Assembly (NCBI RefSeq): GCF_963678865.1
Contig: NZ_OY787459.1
Coordinates: 2,508,501 to 2,572,500 of the forward strand
DNA: 64,000 bases
Reading direction: 5' to 3'
From: Maridesulfovibrio sp.
Lineage (GTDB): Bacteria > Desulfobacterota > Desulfovibrionia > Desulfovibrionales > Desulfovibrionaceae
This document shows, piece after piece, positions 53,427 through 62,942 of the stretch. Position numbers and translations under genes: made by a program. Within the stretch, counting starts at the first letter, position 1; each line of letters opens with the position of its first letter. The notes under the pieces were generated by a model. That model was not told the origin of the DNA. It saw nothing but the letters and a program-made list of their open reading frames with translations, and did not search any database.

Positions 53427-54589
53427 TTTTTATCCCCCCCTTTAATCTCCCGGACCATTTCAAAAAGTTCAGTGAGCACATCTTCAGCCTCGGTCTCGTC
53501 CACATTATCGCGCACTTCATCCTGAACGATTTTGGCAATCTTCTTGGCGAGGTTTGCCAGAATCTTTTTACGCGCATCATCCTCTGCAATACTCATCAGG
53601 ACACCGAGCTTGTGGTAGCCCAGACGGTTAAAAACCTCCTTGAGAGTAGCATTATCAACATAGACGATATCTTCGATATCCTCCAGATCATCGATGGACT
53701 TCTTCTTTTTCTTGACCTTGCTGAAATAGTCCGGCTCTTTTTCAGAAGCCCAGTCACTGACCTTGTTACGATCGAACAGGAACATGGTTTCTGGAAAATC
53801 TTCCTGTGCTATTTTTTTGTAGATAATCTTGGGATCGCTCTCCAGCATTTCGGAAATTTCATAAATATCCACTATCTGCAACTCAGATGTGGGGGTATAT
53901 GCGTTCTGCTGCAGCTCCTTGTACAGGTTGTTGGCAACCTCAAGGAAGTTATCCGGATCAGAAATCTGTATGAATCGGTCAGGAAAGGCCTTGCCTGTAC
54001 GCAAATCAATGGCATCAATGATTTTCAGGCTCTTAAGTTTATTGATAACCGCGTCAATATCACTCTGGGAAACGAGAATAATACTGCGGATGGTCTTGCA
54101 GAGCTTGGTGTAATCAAGTCCCAGATCATGATTACGTTCCTTACGGGCCTGCTCCCGGTCCATGCTGAGGTGGGTACGGTAGGCAAGGTCGAGGATATTG
54201 CAGATACTGGTAAAATTGCTGCGATGCCCTTTGGTGGAAATCATTTCACCGGTCCGGGCCAGACGCTTGACCAGAAGGCGGGTCATGTACTGAATGGTCC
54301 GGGGACACTGGTCCAGCAACTTAAGGATAATCTGATCGGTGAGAATAACGAGGTCACAGTACTCGGCTGCTTCGGCATTGGCCGAACGGGTTCCTTTGGA
54401 AATGATGCCCATTTCACCAAAAATTTCACCCTCGCCAAGGCGGGCCAGAATAATCTTTTCATTATTCTGGACCTTGTAGATATTTACCGCGCCTTTTTTA
54501 ATCATATAGGCAACGGAACTCTCCTGTCCTTCCTTGAAAATTTCCTGCCCTTTGTAAAAAGACTTGATGTTAGGACTGCTGGACCCCAT
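53423..54589 (-). CDS. cyclic-nucleotide-binding protein with FliG-C-like tail, coupled to motA
   Basis: 388 residues. N-terminal CNB domain about 8-120 (YKGQEIFKEGQESSVAYMI, GEGEIFGEMGIISKGTRSA with the phosphate-binding cassette). A middle helical region (120-295) lacks a recognisable Crp HTH. The C-terminus (about 300-385: DIEDIVYVDNATLKEVFNRL, DDARKKILANLAKKIAKIV, DVLTELFEMVREI) follows the pattern of the FliG C-terminal torque domain, although the key charged positions are only partly kept. First gene of a cnb-motA-motB unit. A second-messenger-responsive motor regulator is the likeliest role (inference). Confidence 0.8.
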   Translation of the reverse strand: MGSSSPNIKSFYKGQEIFKEGQESSVAYMIKKGAVNIYKVQNNEKIILARLGEGEIFGEMGIISKGTRSANAEAAEYCDLVILTDQIILKLLDQCPRTIQYMTRLLVKRLARTGEMISTKGHRSNFTSICNILDLAYRTHLSMDREQARKERNHDLGLDYTKLCKTIRSIILVSQSDIDAVINKLKSLKIIDAIDLRTGKAFPDRFIQISDPDNFLEVANNLYKELQQNAYTPTSELQIVDIYEISEMLESDPKIIYKKIAQEDFPETMFLFDRNKVSDWASEKEPDYFSKVKKKKKSIDDLEDIEDIVYVDNATLKEVFNRLGYHKLGVLMSIAEDDARKKILANLAKKIAKIVQDEVRDNVDETEAEDVLTELFEMVREIKGGDKK

Positions 54590-54939
54590 TAAATAACTCC
54601 CTCGATATTGCCCTTTTCAAGGCGAGATAAGTAAACTCACATGCGGATGCTCCGGTTCGGACGCAAAGAGTATTCAGCAAATCAACTGGTTATGCGGTAT
54701 TGGAAATCAACTGCTTTCAGTTGTTAACATATATTAGATCACTATAAAGAACAATACACCTGAGATTTATCTTAAACTATAGCACAATCTGGTCCTTACA
54801 GGCACCACTTTTGTTGCCTCCGGCCAGCCGAAAGGGTAATTTCCACCAGCTATTAAATAGTTACACAGAAAGGCAATTACTGTTAAGCTCGGATCAACGC
54901 GATCAAAACATCACCAGACAAGAATTCACAGGAATTGAT
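54590..54939. other. divergent intergenic region, cnb-motAB and cls
   Basis: 350 bases separating divergent genes. The open frame upstream of cls (from 54811) is not supported by a ribosome site. A possible cls promoter is listed separately; no sigma28-type sequence was found for the mot genes. Confidence 0.5.
54721..54748 (+). promoter_or_regulatory. possible cls promoter
   Basis: TTGTTA (54721-54726), 16-base spacer, TATAAA (54743-54748). Confidence 0.35.
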
Positions 54940-56325
54940 ATGGAATGGAACCTCTTATTCGGACACCTCGCGGTTGTAGGCGGTTTTTTACTGGCTGCCA
55001 TACTGGTCATGTCCATCCTGCGCAAACAGCGCACATCATCAGCAGCTTTTGCATGGCTGCTGGCAATATTTTTTGTGCCCTATGTGGGAGTCCCCTTCTA
55101 TCTCATGTTCGGGGGTCGAAAACTCAAACGTGATGCCCACACCAAAGCGGACATCCACCTTGAAGTACAGGAAACAATCCCTCTAACCGAAGCCGATCCC
55201 ATTGACACCATGCTCCGCGAATACGATATCCCTGGTGCAACCAGCGGCAACGAAGTCCGTCTCTGCCCCACAGGTATCGATATTTATAATGAGCTGGTTA
55301 AGCTCATTGAGAATGCCGAACATCAGATCCTGATCACCACCTTCATTCTTTCGCGGGATGAAGTGGGTAAAGATATTGTGAGAAGGCTGGCCCGAAAGGC
55401 TGCTTCCGGAGTAACCGTTCGTCTTCTTCTGGATGACATCGGCTCCATGTTTACGTCTCGGCGATTCCTGAAAGAACTTATCGCTAACGGCGGTAAGGTC
55501 GCCTACTTCATGCCCCTGTTCCGCGCCCCTTTTCATGGTAACAGCAATTTACGCAACCACCGCAAGATCGCCATTGCCGACCAGACCTGTGTGCTGGCCG
55601 GGGGAACCAACATTGCCAACGAATATATCGGACCCGAGCCATGCCCGGACCGCTGGACGGACCTTTCCTTTGTCTTGAGAGGTCCTGCGGTGCGCCATTA
55701 CATTGAAGTTTTCCAATCGGACTGGCTTTTTGCCTACGGTGAAAAAGTAAACATAATTCCTCCGTGCACCAAAGGTTCCGACATAAGCGGAAAGGGAGTC
55801 ATGCAGGTTGTGCCATCCGGTCCTGACGTCCCCCGCGACCCGGTGCATGATGCCCTGCTTACCGCTGCTTTTACGGCTGAAAAAAGACTTTGGATCGTCA
55901 CCCCCTACTATGTGCCGGACGAAGCCCTGGCACAGGCCCTGCGTCTGGCCGCTCTACGAGGAGTTGACCTACGGGTGGTGGTCCCGGCCAAATCCAACCA
56001 CGCATTGGCCGACCTTGCGCGGGGAACCCACCTGCGCGAACTGGAGCAGTGCGGCGGACGGGTAGTCAAATACCCGCACATGGTACACGCCAAGGTTATT
56101 GTTGTTGATGACCGGCTGGCGGTTGTTGGCTCTGCAAACATGGATATGCGCAGTCTGTTCCTGAATTACGAGATTGTCATGTTCACCTACTCTGAAGCGG
56201 ATGTTAAGCCGGTCAGCGACTGGGTTCAGGGGCTGATAAACGAAAGCAGCGAGGGAACACCTCAAGTTGGAATGATCCGTGATACAGTGGAAGGAGTGGC
56301 AAGGCTGGTGGCTCCCCTGCTTTAA
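54940..56325 (+). CDS. cls: cardiolipin synthase (phospholipase D family)
   Basis: 461 residues. Two N-terminal membrane helices (LFGHLAVVGGFLLAAILVM and the next about 35-55), then two phospholipase D domains with HKD motifs: NHRKIAIAD in the first and VHAKVIVVD in the second (the latter followed by GSANMDMRS). Condenses phosphatidylglycerol to cardiolipin. The ATG at 54940 begins the membrane region and has AGGA upstream; 54811 would add a non-conserved extension. Confidence 0.93.
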   Translation: MEWNLLFGHLAVVGGFLLAAILVMSILRKQRTSSAAFAWLLAIFFVPYVGVPFYLMFGGRKLKRDAHTKADIHLEVQETIPLTEADPIDTMLREYDIPGATSGNEVRLCPTGIDIYNELVKLIENAEHQILITTFILSRDEVGKDIVRRLARKAASGVTVRLLLDDIGSMFTSRRFLKELIANGGKVAYFMPLFRAPFHGNSNLRNHRKIAIADQTCVLAGGTNIANEYIGPEPCPDRWTDLSFVLRGPAVRHYIEVFQSDWLFAYGEKVNIIPPCTKGSDISGKGVMQVVPSGPDVPRDPVHDALLTAAFTAEKRLWIVTPYYVPDEALAQALRLAALRGVDLRVVVPAKSNHALADLARGTHLRELEQCGGRVVKYPHMVHAKVIVVDDRLAVVGSANMDMRSLFLNYEIVMFTYSEADVKPVSDWVQGLINESSEGTPQVGMIRDTVEGVARLVAPLL

Positions 56326-56370
56326 ACTTAATGAATTGACCTCACGCAGGGAGAATCTTATCTTATTGAT

Positions 56371-57261
56371 ATGGGTAAATTAATACTGGTTTTATTTTTT
56401 TCCGCGCTGCTGGTCTTAGGCTTTGCTGCAAGCTGCTTCGCATGGGGACCGGGAGTGCATATGGCTATCGGAAATGCTGTACTTTCAAACACGGTGCTAC
56501 TTTCCAACAGCGTAGCCAAACTTCTGCTCTCCAACTCAGCCATATTCCTCTACGGTTGTCTAAGTGCGGATATATTCATCGGCAAAGGCAGCAAGGCCAA
56601 ACGGCTGCACAGCCACAACTGGCAGACCGGCTTCAATCTGCTTGATGAGTCTAATGATGAACACATGGAAGCGTACTCCCTAGGCTATCTATCCCATCTG
56701 GCGGCAGACATCATAGCCCACAACTATTATGTACCCAACCTCATGCAGCAGGCCCGCTCCGGGGGCAGGCTGAGCCACGTATACATAGAAATGCTGGCTG
56801 ATGATCAGGTAGACTGGTCCGCGCAGGAAGCAGCCCGGCTTTTCCGCAAGGCAAATCAGGATGCGGACTTCAGCCTGCGCAAACATATGGATGCCAAGAA
56901 ATACAGCTTCCTGTTCAAAAAAAAGGTCCTGCATCAAAGCATCGGATTGCTGGAATACAAAGCGGTCAGCAAATCCCTGAATATATCCAAAAAAGTAGTC
57001 CCGGCTTTTCGTCAGGCATACCTGCGCTCAATCATCGACTATTCATATCGCCTTGTGGTGGATATGCTCAATTCCCCGCAGAATGCCGTGGCCCTGAACT
57101 TCGACCCCATCGGCGCCGACAATATCAGGCTTGCAAAAGAAGAAAACAACTGGAAAACCGCACTTAAACGTAATGTTCCTTTCTCGCCCCGCTTTGAAAT
57201 TGATACACGGATTACCAGCCTGCCCAAAATTGCCGGAGTAGAAAATCTGTTTAAGAGATAG
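56371..57261 (+). CDS. zinc-dependent phospholipase C-like secreted protein
   Basis: 296 residues. Signal peptide ends CFA, leaving Trp25 as mature N-terminus (WGPGVHMAIG); in zinc phospholipase C and S1/P1 nucleases the N-terminal Trp is a zinc ligand. Further His/Asp ligands: LGYLSHLAADIIAHNYYVP and the preceding LSADIF. The DUF/zinc-PLC family in Desulfovibrio is uncharacterised; phospholipid or nucleotide substrates are both possible. Monocistronic. The promoter lies in a short gap after cls. Confidence 0.82.
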   Translation: MGKLILVLFFSALLVLGFAASCFAWGPGVHMAIGNAVLSNTVLLSNSVAKLLLSNSAIFLYGCLSADIFIGKGSKAKRLHSHNWQTGFNLLDESNDEHMEAYSLGYLSHLAADIIAHNYYVPNLMQQARSGGRLSHVYIEMLADDQVDWSAQEAARLFRKANQDADFSLRKHMDAKKYSFLFKKKVLHQSIGLLEYKAVSKSLNISKKVVPAFRQAYLRSIIDYSYRLVVDMLNSPQNAVALNFDPIGADNIRLAKEENNWKTALKRNVPFSPRFEIDTRITSLPKIAGVENLFKR

Positions 57262-57966
57262 GCGACGGAAAAACTTTTCTGCGCCCATTATCCGTTGGAC
57301 CACACTTATTAGACCTGAATTATCCGAATATTATTCTAAACGCAGACGTTTTACATTCCAAAAAATCGCTTGTTTTTTCAAAACCATGAATTTGATTCGC
57401 CTAAAACCATCCGAAGTTCTAACACAAGCATCTTTCATGCATGTCTAATGCAATTTTATATTTTTTAATGTTGTACACACCAGTACAACATCAATAACAC
57501 ATAGGCACTGCATTAAAGTATACATCTCTACTTCACGACACACAGTGCAGGACAATAGATTCTCACTTGTCCCGACCCTATCCCTGCCCTTATCTTTTTT
57601 TACAAATTTGACATCTTTTACATTTTATAAAAAATTATCTTTTATATACCAACTATATAGAGATTCAATCATTGTCCCAATATTGTAAAAGCGTGTACCC
57701 ACAAGACATGCTTGGGAAATTTTTCACCTACGTATTGATTTCAAAATCAATGCTGTCTGAATACTGACATTAAAACAATTCATGCACACATCTTTTCATA
57801 CAAACATATGAAATTAAAAGGAAATAACCCAAAAGATAACTATGAATATTATTTGCCATGTATTTTTTAATTTTACATTGCCAGCTGTTGACTTGCATTG
57901 GGCTCGGGCATAGGTGGGAATTGTGAACAACGCAAATTAAACCAATTTTTTTTGGAGGAATATAAT
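57262..57966. other. 705-base AT-rich non-coding region
   Basis: No gene-like open frame with a ribosome site. AT content is clearly higher than its neighbours. Contains a perfect inverted repeat (57468-57491) and the leader of the small membrane protein gene. Could hold a small RNA or regulatory region; nothing further can be supported. Confidence 0.5.
57468..57491. repeat. perfect inverted repeat in AT-rich gap
   Basis: ATGTTGTAC-ACACCA-GTACAACAT: 9-base arms, 6-base centre. No T run follows, so an operator-type protein site is as likely as a hairpin. Confidence 0.7.
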
Positions 57967-58218
57967 ATGTACGCAATCGGAACCATCAAGGCTTGGGCAG
58001 CCACCCGCACAGCACGTAACGGCGGCGAAGTAAACCACAGCATGCACGCAGTGCTGACCATCGCATCCCTCGGCCTCTGGCTTCCTGTCTGGACCGTGGC
58101 TGCAATCCGCGAAACCAACCGTGCAAAGATGAGAAGCTCTCTTGTGGACCTGCGCCACATCGAGCGTCTTGAAATCTCCCCCGAATACCGCAGACAGCTT
58201 GCACGCATGTCTCGCTAG
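57967..58218 (+). CDS. small membrane-associated protein with GLWLPVW motif
   Basis: 83 residues. A single hydrophobic segment near 25-47 contains HAVLTIASLGLWLPVWTVAAI; the H-x-x-L-T...G-L-W-L-P-V-W pattern is found in many small bacterial membrane proteins, often next to zinc ribbons. The rest is basic (KAWAATRTARNG, RMSR end). Start at 57967 is set by GGAGG 8 bases upstream. Its long AT-rich upstream region and lack of neighbours suggest a separately regulated gene. Function unknown. Confidence 0.75.
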   Translation: MYAIGTIKAWAATRTARNGGEVNHSMHAVLTIASLGLWLPVWTVAAIRETNRAKMRSSLVDLRHIERLEISPEYRRQLARMSR

Positions 58219-58564
58219 GGAGAGTCTTCAAGCTCATTAAAATGATTATGCTTTCAAATAAATATAGGTTTATTTCGAAGACATAATCCCAAGATTTAAA
58301 ATTTATGCCGCTCTGCTAGAGTTGAGCTGAAACATATTAAACCCCGGTCCCTTGTAGTCCATTGCGAGCGGACCGGGGTTATCCAAATGAGAATCCCTTT
58401 CCGGGGTTGCTTTTCATAACGGTTGAAATATACTTAACCGACCTTCCCGCCTTTTCACCTGAAACGGCAGTCCTGTTTCCCGCGCCAAAACAGAACCTTG
58501 ATTATTGCTGCACGTCACAACTTGTGCCGTGTCTTTCCGCATTTTAACTCAACGAGGTTCAATC
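58219..58564. other. intergenic region before second LysE gene
   Basis: 346 bases without a supported gene. Holds one long-arm hairpin (58340-58380), listed separately, and an open frame (58505 on) that is only the upstream extension of the LysE gene. Confidence 0.5.
58340..58380 (+). terminator. hairpin without T run
   Basis: AACCCCGGTCC / GGACCGGGGTT, 11-base perfect arms, 19-base loop. It is about 120 bases after the small membrane protein gene. No T run follows on either side, so termination is uncertain. Confidence 0.45.
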
Positions 58565-59200
58565 ATGTTTGAATACGATCTTGCCCACTGGACAACCTTC
58601 TTTTTAGCCGCCTTGCTGCTCAACATCGCACCGGGACCGGACATGGCTTACATACTCAGCCATACCATTACCGGAGGTAGAAAGGCCGGATTTGCCGCCA
58701 TGTTCGGAATCTGGTCCGGAGCTTTCCTCTATGTAATACTGACCGCCCTCGGACTTGCCGCCATTGTGGCTGCATCGGCCACTGCCTTCGGTATTGTGAA
58801 ATGGGTAGGCGTTGCATATCTTTTCTGGCTGGCCATCGGCGCCTTCAGATCCAAGGGGAGCATCTTGAATATAAACAAAAACTCAAATCAGTTGAATTCA
58901 ACCTCCATCTTCAAGCAGGGTATGTTCATCCACCTGCTCAACCCTAAGGTCGCAACATTTTTCATCGCCTTCCTGCCTCAATTTGTTGTGCAAGGGGCAG
59001 GTCCGGTCTGGGCCCAGCTCATGCTCCACGGCACGCTGATCATTGTAACCGCCGCATTTGTTGAGCCACCGCTCATCTATGCCGGCGACCGCATCACCGG
59101 GAGACTTCGTAAAAGTCAGAAACTGCAAAGATGGCTGGACCGCGCACTTGGCTCGGTATTTATTGCGTTCGGGATTAAGCTGGCACTGTATGAGAGGTAG
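58565..59200 (+). CDS. LysE/RhtB-family exporter
   Basis: 211 residues with six predicted helices. N-terminal LLNIAPGPDMAYILSHTITGG carries the APGPD signature of RhtB-type efflux proteins and IHLLNPKVATFFIAFLPQF is the mid-protein landmark. Likely amino acid or homoserine-type efflux. Start at 58565 chosen after GAGG; the earlier Met would add a non-family extension. Not closely similar to the LysE protein at 48531-49157. Confidence 0.9.
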   Translation: MFEYDLAHWTTFFLAALLLNIAPGPDMAYILSHTITGGRKAGFAAMFGIWSGAFLYVILTALGLAAIVAASATAFGIVKWVGVAYLFWLAIGAFRSKGSILNINKNSNQLNSTSIFKQGMFIHLLNPKVATFFIAFLPQFVVQGAGPVWAQLMLHGTLIIVTAAFVEPPLIYAGDRITGRLRKSQKLQRWLDRALGSVFIAFGIKLALYER

Positions 59201-59271
59201 GAGAATGAATACGCAAGCACCCTTTATTTAACCACCCCTATCTGCTACTTTCCACAGACAAGGAGTATCTC

Positions 59272-60240
59272 ATGAAAAAAATATTGCTGACCGTATTCAT
59301 ACTCGTATCAATAGCCCTTTGCGGCTGCCAGCCACGGTTAAATTTATTTCCTGACGGCACCGACCCACTTATTGAAAAAAAACTTCAGGGTGAAGGAAAC
59401 GATAAGGTTCTGGTTGTTTCCATTGACGGAACCATTTCCGATGAAGGTAAACGGGGATTATTGGGAAGTGCTCCCAGCCTTGTACAGGAAGTATCCTCCC
59501 GCCTGAAACTTGCGGCTGAAGACGATGACATTAAAGCTTTGGTGCTTAAAGTGAATTCCCCCGGCGGAGGTGTTACCGCCAGCGATATCCTCTACAACGA
59601 AATCCTCCGCTTCAAAGAGAAGACCGGGGCCAAGGTTGTAGTAAATATGATGGATGTAGCTGCTTCCGGAGGCTATTACGTAAGTCTGCCAGCAGACCAT
59701 ATCATGGCCCACCCGACCACCCTTACCGGGTCCATAGGGGTTATTTTCATCCGGCCCAAAATTGACGGGCTCATGGACAAAATCGGCGTCTCCGTGGAAG
59801 TTTCCAAGTCGGGCCGCAACAAGGACATGGGCTTTCCTTTCAAACCGGACACCCCGGAACAACAAAAAATCATTGCTGACATCATCAAAAATTACGCAGA
59901 CCGCTTTCAAGGGCTGGTCAAAAAACACCGTTCAATTTCCGAAGATAAGCTGAAAACAATCTTCACGGCTCAGGTGTTCAGTGCCGAAGGCGCAAAAAAA
60001 GCCGGACTGGTGGACAGTCTTGGTTACCTGCCTGATGCAGTAAAAAAAGCATGTGAGCTGGCCGGGATCGCGGAAAATTCTCAGGTGATCACCTACAAAC
60101 GCAAGAATTATCCCAATGACACAATTTACAACTCCGCCTCATCACAGACATTCAGCCCTGCACTGATCAATATTGATGCCGGAAACCTAATGCCTCCTAA
60201 GGCCGGATTTCATTATCTCTGGCTTCCGGCTGCGGAATGA
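59272..60240 (+). CDS. sppA: signal peptide peptidase SppA
   Basis: 322 residues. Short lipoprotein-like signal (SIALCGC, Cys19). SppA domain has the Ser-Lys dyad: Ser132 in VAASGGYYV and Lys184 in SGRNKDMG. Degrades signal peptides left in the membrane. The short single-domain form is typical of this group. AAGGAG upstream. Confidence 0.93.
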   Translation: MKKILLTVFILVSIALCGCQPRLNLFPDGTDPLIEKKLQGEGNDKVLVVSIDGTISDEGKRGLLGSAPSLVQEVSSRLKLAAEDDDIKALVLKVNSPGGGVTASDILYNEILRFKEKTGAKVVVNMMDVAASGGYYVSLPADHIMAHPTTLTGSIGVIFIRPKIDGLMDKIGVSVEVSKSGRNKDMGFPFKPDTPEQQKIIADIIKNYADRFQGLVKKHRSISEDKLKTIFTAQVFSAEGAKKAGLVDSLGYLPDAVKKACELAGIAENSQVITYKRKNYPNDTIYNSASSQTFSPALINIDAGNLMPPKAGFHYLWLPAAE

Positions 60241-60328
60241 TCATAGCATCACTGCTTTTCTTTCCGTAAAAAAAAATGTATGAACTGCCCGTTTGACCTG
60301 ATGACAGCAACCCCAGACCGGAGGACAT

Positions 60329-60685
60329 ATGAAAAAAAACAGCCTGATCCTTACACTCATCCTGCTTTTTTCCCTCGCTGTTATCAGCGCATGCACTCAG
60401 GAAACCCAGAACCGCATAGGCCGTTCCATCCAGAACTGGACCGGGGTTAACGGGGTGCTTGAGATTTATTCCGGCGGCAAGCTTATCAAACGTTTTGTTA
60501 AAATCGATAAGCTTTCTACTGCTTCCGGCACCAAGGAGCGCGTACAGCGCCCCTACCGATTCGGATACGGTACTCTTGATGCCAACCTGAACGGCAAGGC
60601 AGACCCCAATGAAAATAAGGTCTACTTTGAATTCAGCGACTACTCTACCTGTTACGTCTTCTTTGAAGACCCCGAAGCTAAATAA
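60329..60685 (+). CDS. small hypothetical lipoprotein
   Basis: 118 residues. Lipobox ISAC (Cys22), then TQETQNRIGRSIQNWTGVNGV and a mostly beta-type body (LEIYSGGKLIKRFVKI, RFGYGTLDANLNGKADPNENK). No family recognised. GGAGG precedes the start. 88 bases after sppA; terminator directly after the stop. Confidence 0.75.
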   Translation: MKKNSLILTLILLFSLAVISACTQETQNRIGRSIQNWTGVNGVLEIYSGGKLIKRFVKIDKLSTASGTKERVQRPYRFGYGTLDANLNGKADPNENKVYFEFSDYSTCYVFFEDPEAK

Positions 60686-60696
60686 TATTTATTCCA

Positions 60697-60725
60697 GCCG
60701 GACCTTGATGGTCCGGCATTTTTTT
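60697..60725 (+). terminator. terminator after small lipoprotein gene
   Basis: GCCGGACC / GGTCCGGC with 5-base loop and a T run, ending only four bases before the next start codon. Confidence 0.9.
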
Positions 60726-60729
60726 GCCC

Positions 60730-61872
60730 ATGAACAAATGCATAAGAGCGGCGCGAGCCGTAACAATGACCAGCGGGGAAAATCCGGTTATTGAGGATTT
60801 TGCCCTCATTCACGACGGTAATTGTATCCTTGAAACGGGAACATGGTCCGTGCTGAAAAATACTTTTTCCGGAGATGTGCAAGATCTCGGTGAAGTCACA
60901 ATCGTTCCAGGTCTGATCAATGCCCATGTCCATCTTGAGCTTTCCCACCTGAAAGGCAGGACAGTGCAGAGAAAAGGGTTCACCAACTGGATCAAATCCC
61001 TGCTATCCAATCCTCTTTACGATCTGGACTCGGAAGCGGTCAGCGAAGCAGTTCAACAAATGCGTGACAACGGCACTGCTTTCTGCGTGGACATCTCCAC
61101 ACGCAACTGTGCTCAAGTCGCATCCATTATGGATAAGCTGGGTATGGGCTTTTACGCCTGCTGTGAAGCAATCGGTACTCAACAGCCCAAGGAAGGGGCC
61201 AAATTCTTTCCGCAAAAAGAATTCACATACGGACGGGCTGCCGGATCAGGGCATTCCCTTTACTCCACCGGCTCGGAACTGCTGCAGGCAGTAAAAATAG
61301 CAAACGATGCGGCAGGGCTGCCCTATCCCATCCATCTTGCAGAAAACGCAGAAGAAGATGAAATCGTGGCTCAGGGAACCGGAGAATTTGCCGAAATGCT
61401 CAAAGGGGCCGGACTGCTTGCCGACTGCGGCAGAAAGGGACTTCGCCCCGTGGAATACGCTGATCAACTAGGTCTGCTTGATGAATCAACCCTTGCGGTC
61501 CATTGTGTCCGGGTAAATGAGGGGGACATCAGCACCCTTGCCGAGCGCAAGGTAAATGTCTGCCTTTGCCCGCGCTCCAATACATATATCGGCGAAGGCC
61601 GTGCCCCGTGGGAAATGATTCTGAAATCTGGTATAAACACTTGTCTGGGTACGGACAGCATAGCCTCCAACCATGATTTATCCATGTGGAACGAGCTGGA
61701 GTACCTGCTGGAAAACATTAATATTTCCATGTCCCCGGCTGAAGCGCTTGCACTTGTGACCGGCAACAGCGCCAAGGCCCTGAAAATTGATGCTTCATAC
61801 GGATCTCTGGAAAAGGGAAAAAGGGCTGTTTACGCAACAGTTCCCGCCCATCTTGAAGATCTTTTATTTTAA
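60730..61872 (+). CDS. amidohydrolase, chlorohydrolase/aminofutalosine deaminase-like
   Basis: 380 residues from ATG 60730. Metal ligands: INAHVHLE (His66, His68), [14 protein letters not shown] and LGTDSIASN. This set (HxH, H, H, D) is that of TrzN/SAH or aminofutalosine deaminases. A role in the futalosine route to menaquinone, used by Desulfovibrio, is likely but not certain. No ribosome site precedes the ATG, since the terminator of the previous gene ends just before it; TTG 60724 or ATG 60766 are alternatives. Confidence 0.82.
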   Translation: MNKCIRAARAVTMTSGENPVIEDFALIHDGNCILETGTWSVLKNTFSGDVQDLGEVTIVPGLINAHVHLELSHLKGRTVQRKGFTNWIKSLLSNPLYDLDSEAVSEAVQQMRDNGTAFCVDISTRNCAQVASIMDKLGMGFYACCEAIGTQQPKEGAKFFPQKEFTYGRAAGSGHSLYSTGSELLQAVKIANDAAGLPYPIHLAENAEEDEIVAQGTGEFAEMLKGAGLLADCGRKGLRPVEYADQLGLLDESTLAVHCVRVNEGDISTLAERKVNVCLCPRSNTYIGEGRAPWEMILKSGINTCLGTDSIASNHDLSMWNELEYLLENINISMSPAEALALVTGNSAKALKIDASYGSLEKGKRAVYATVPAHLEDLLF

Positions 61873-61906
61873 TACGTTTTCGCACCACAACTTAAGAGGT
61901 AATCTT

Positions 61907-62830
61907 ATGGAATGGCGACATAAAGATTTGCTGGATGTTACCCAGCTCAGCAAAAAGGAAGTGCAGCATGTTTTCGAAACTGCCACTTACTTTCAGGAAA
62001 TCAACTCCCGTCCGGTAAAAAAGGTACCTACTCTGAAAGGCCATAGCGTGGTCCTTTTTTTTGCCGAACCAAGCACCCGGACCAAAACTTCCTTTGATAT
62101 GGCGGGGAAGCGTCTTTCCTGCGATACCTTCTCCCTTGCCAAAAGCTCCAGCAGCCTGACCAAGGGAGAGACCCTTAAAGATACTGCCCTGACCCTGCAG
62201 GCCATGAATCCGGACGGCATAGTCCTGCGCCACTGGGCCAGCGGCGCAGCTCAGTTTCTGGCCGAAAGGCTCGATTGCAGCATAATCAATGCCGGGGACG
62301 GGCGCCACGCACATCCGACTCAGGCCCTGCTGGACGGCTTCACCCTCTATCAGGAATGGGGGTCCCTTGCAGGTAAAACAGTACTCATCCTCGGGGACAT
62401 AGCCCACAGCCGTGTAGCCCGCTCCAACCTGATCCTGCTCAACCTTATGGGCGCCAAGGTCCGTTTCTGCGGCCCACGCACCCTGCTGCCGCCTCATATC
62501 AGAAAGTGGGACGCTGAAGTCTACACCGATATCAACGAGGCCTGCAAAGGAGTTGATGCTGTAATGTGTTTACGGCTGCAGCTGGAACGGCAGCAGGACG
62601 GTCTTTTACCCGACCTGCGTGAGTACTCCAACTACTTCGGCCTCGGTCACAAGCAGATTGAACTTGCCAAACCTGATGTAAAAATCCTGCACCCCGGTCC
62701 CATGAACCGCGGGGTGGAGATCAACTCCGAACTTGCCGACTGTGAAGCAAGCCTTGTGCTTGATCAGGTTGCATCCGGCGTAGCAACGCGTATGGCTTTG
62801 CTTTATTTATATCTGACACGAAAGAAATAA
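61907..62830 (+). CDS. pyrB: aspartate carbamoyltransferase catalytic subunit
   Basis: 307 residues. Carbamoyl-phosphate-binding motif STRTKTS at 56-62 ([11 protein letters not shown]), [13 protein letters not shown] in the middle and the C-terminal [10 protein letters not shown]. Catalyses the first committed step of pyrimidine synthesis; no pyrI subunit is seen. Start at 61907 matches family length; 35 bases after the amidohydrolase. A repeat copy separates it from pyrC. Confidence 0.95.
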   Translation: MEWRHKDLLDVTQLSKKEVQHVFETATYFQEINSRPVKKVPTLKGHSVVLFFAEPSTRTKTSFDMAGKRLSCDTFSLAKSSSSLTKGETLKDTALTLQAMNPDGIVLRHWASGAAQFLAERLDCSIINAGDGRHAHPTQALLDGFTLYQEWGSLAGKTVLILGDIAHSRVARSNLILLNLMGAKVRFCGPRTLLPPHIRKWDAEVYTDINEACKGVDAVMCLRLQLERQQDGLLPDLREYSNYFGLGHKQIELAKPDVKILHPGPMNRGVEINSELADCEASLVLDQVASGVATRMALLYLYLTRKK

Positions 62831-62912
62831 GATGCCTCCGGCGGCTTAAACCCTTTGGAAAGGGTTTAAGAATCCCAAACTTTTTTAGTAGGGCTTCGCC
62901 GCTTTGAATACA
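62831..62912 (+). repeat. dispersed intergenic repeat, copy G
   Basis: GATGCCTCCGGCGGCTTAAA, then CCCTTTGGAAAGGGTTTAAG, AATCCCAAACTTTTTTAGTAGGG in pieces and GGCTTCGCCGC. Begins one base after the pyrB stop. Confidence 0.8.
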
Positions 62913-62942
62913 TAAATTTCTGTTTTTTTAGGAGACTACAAA

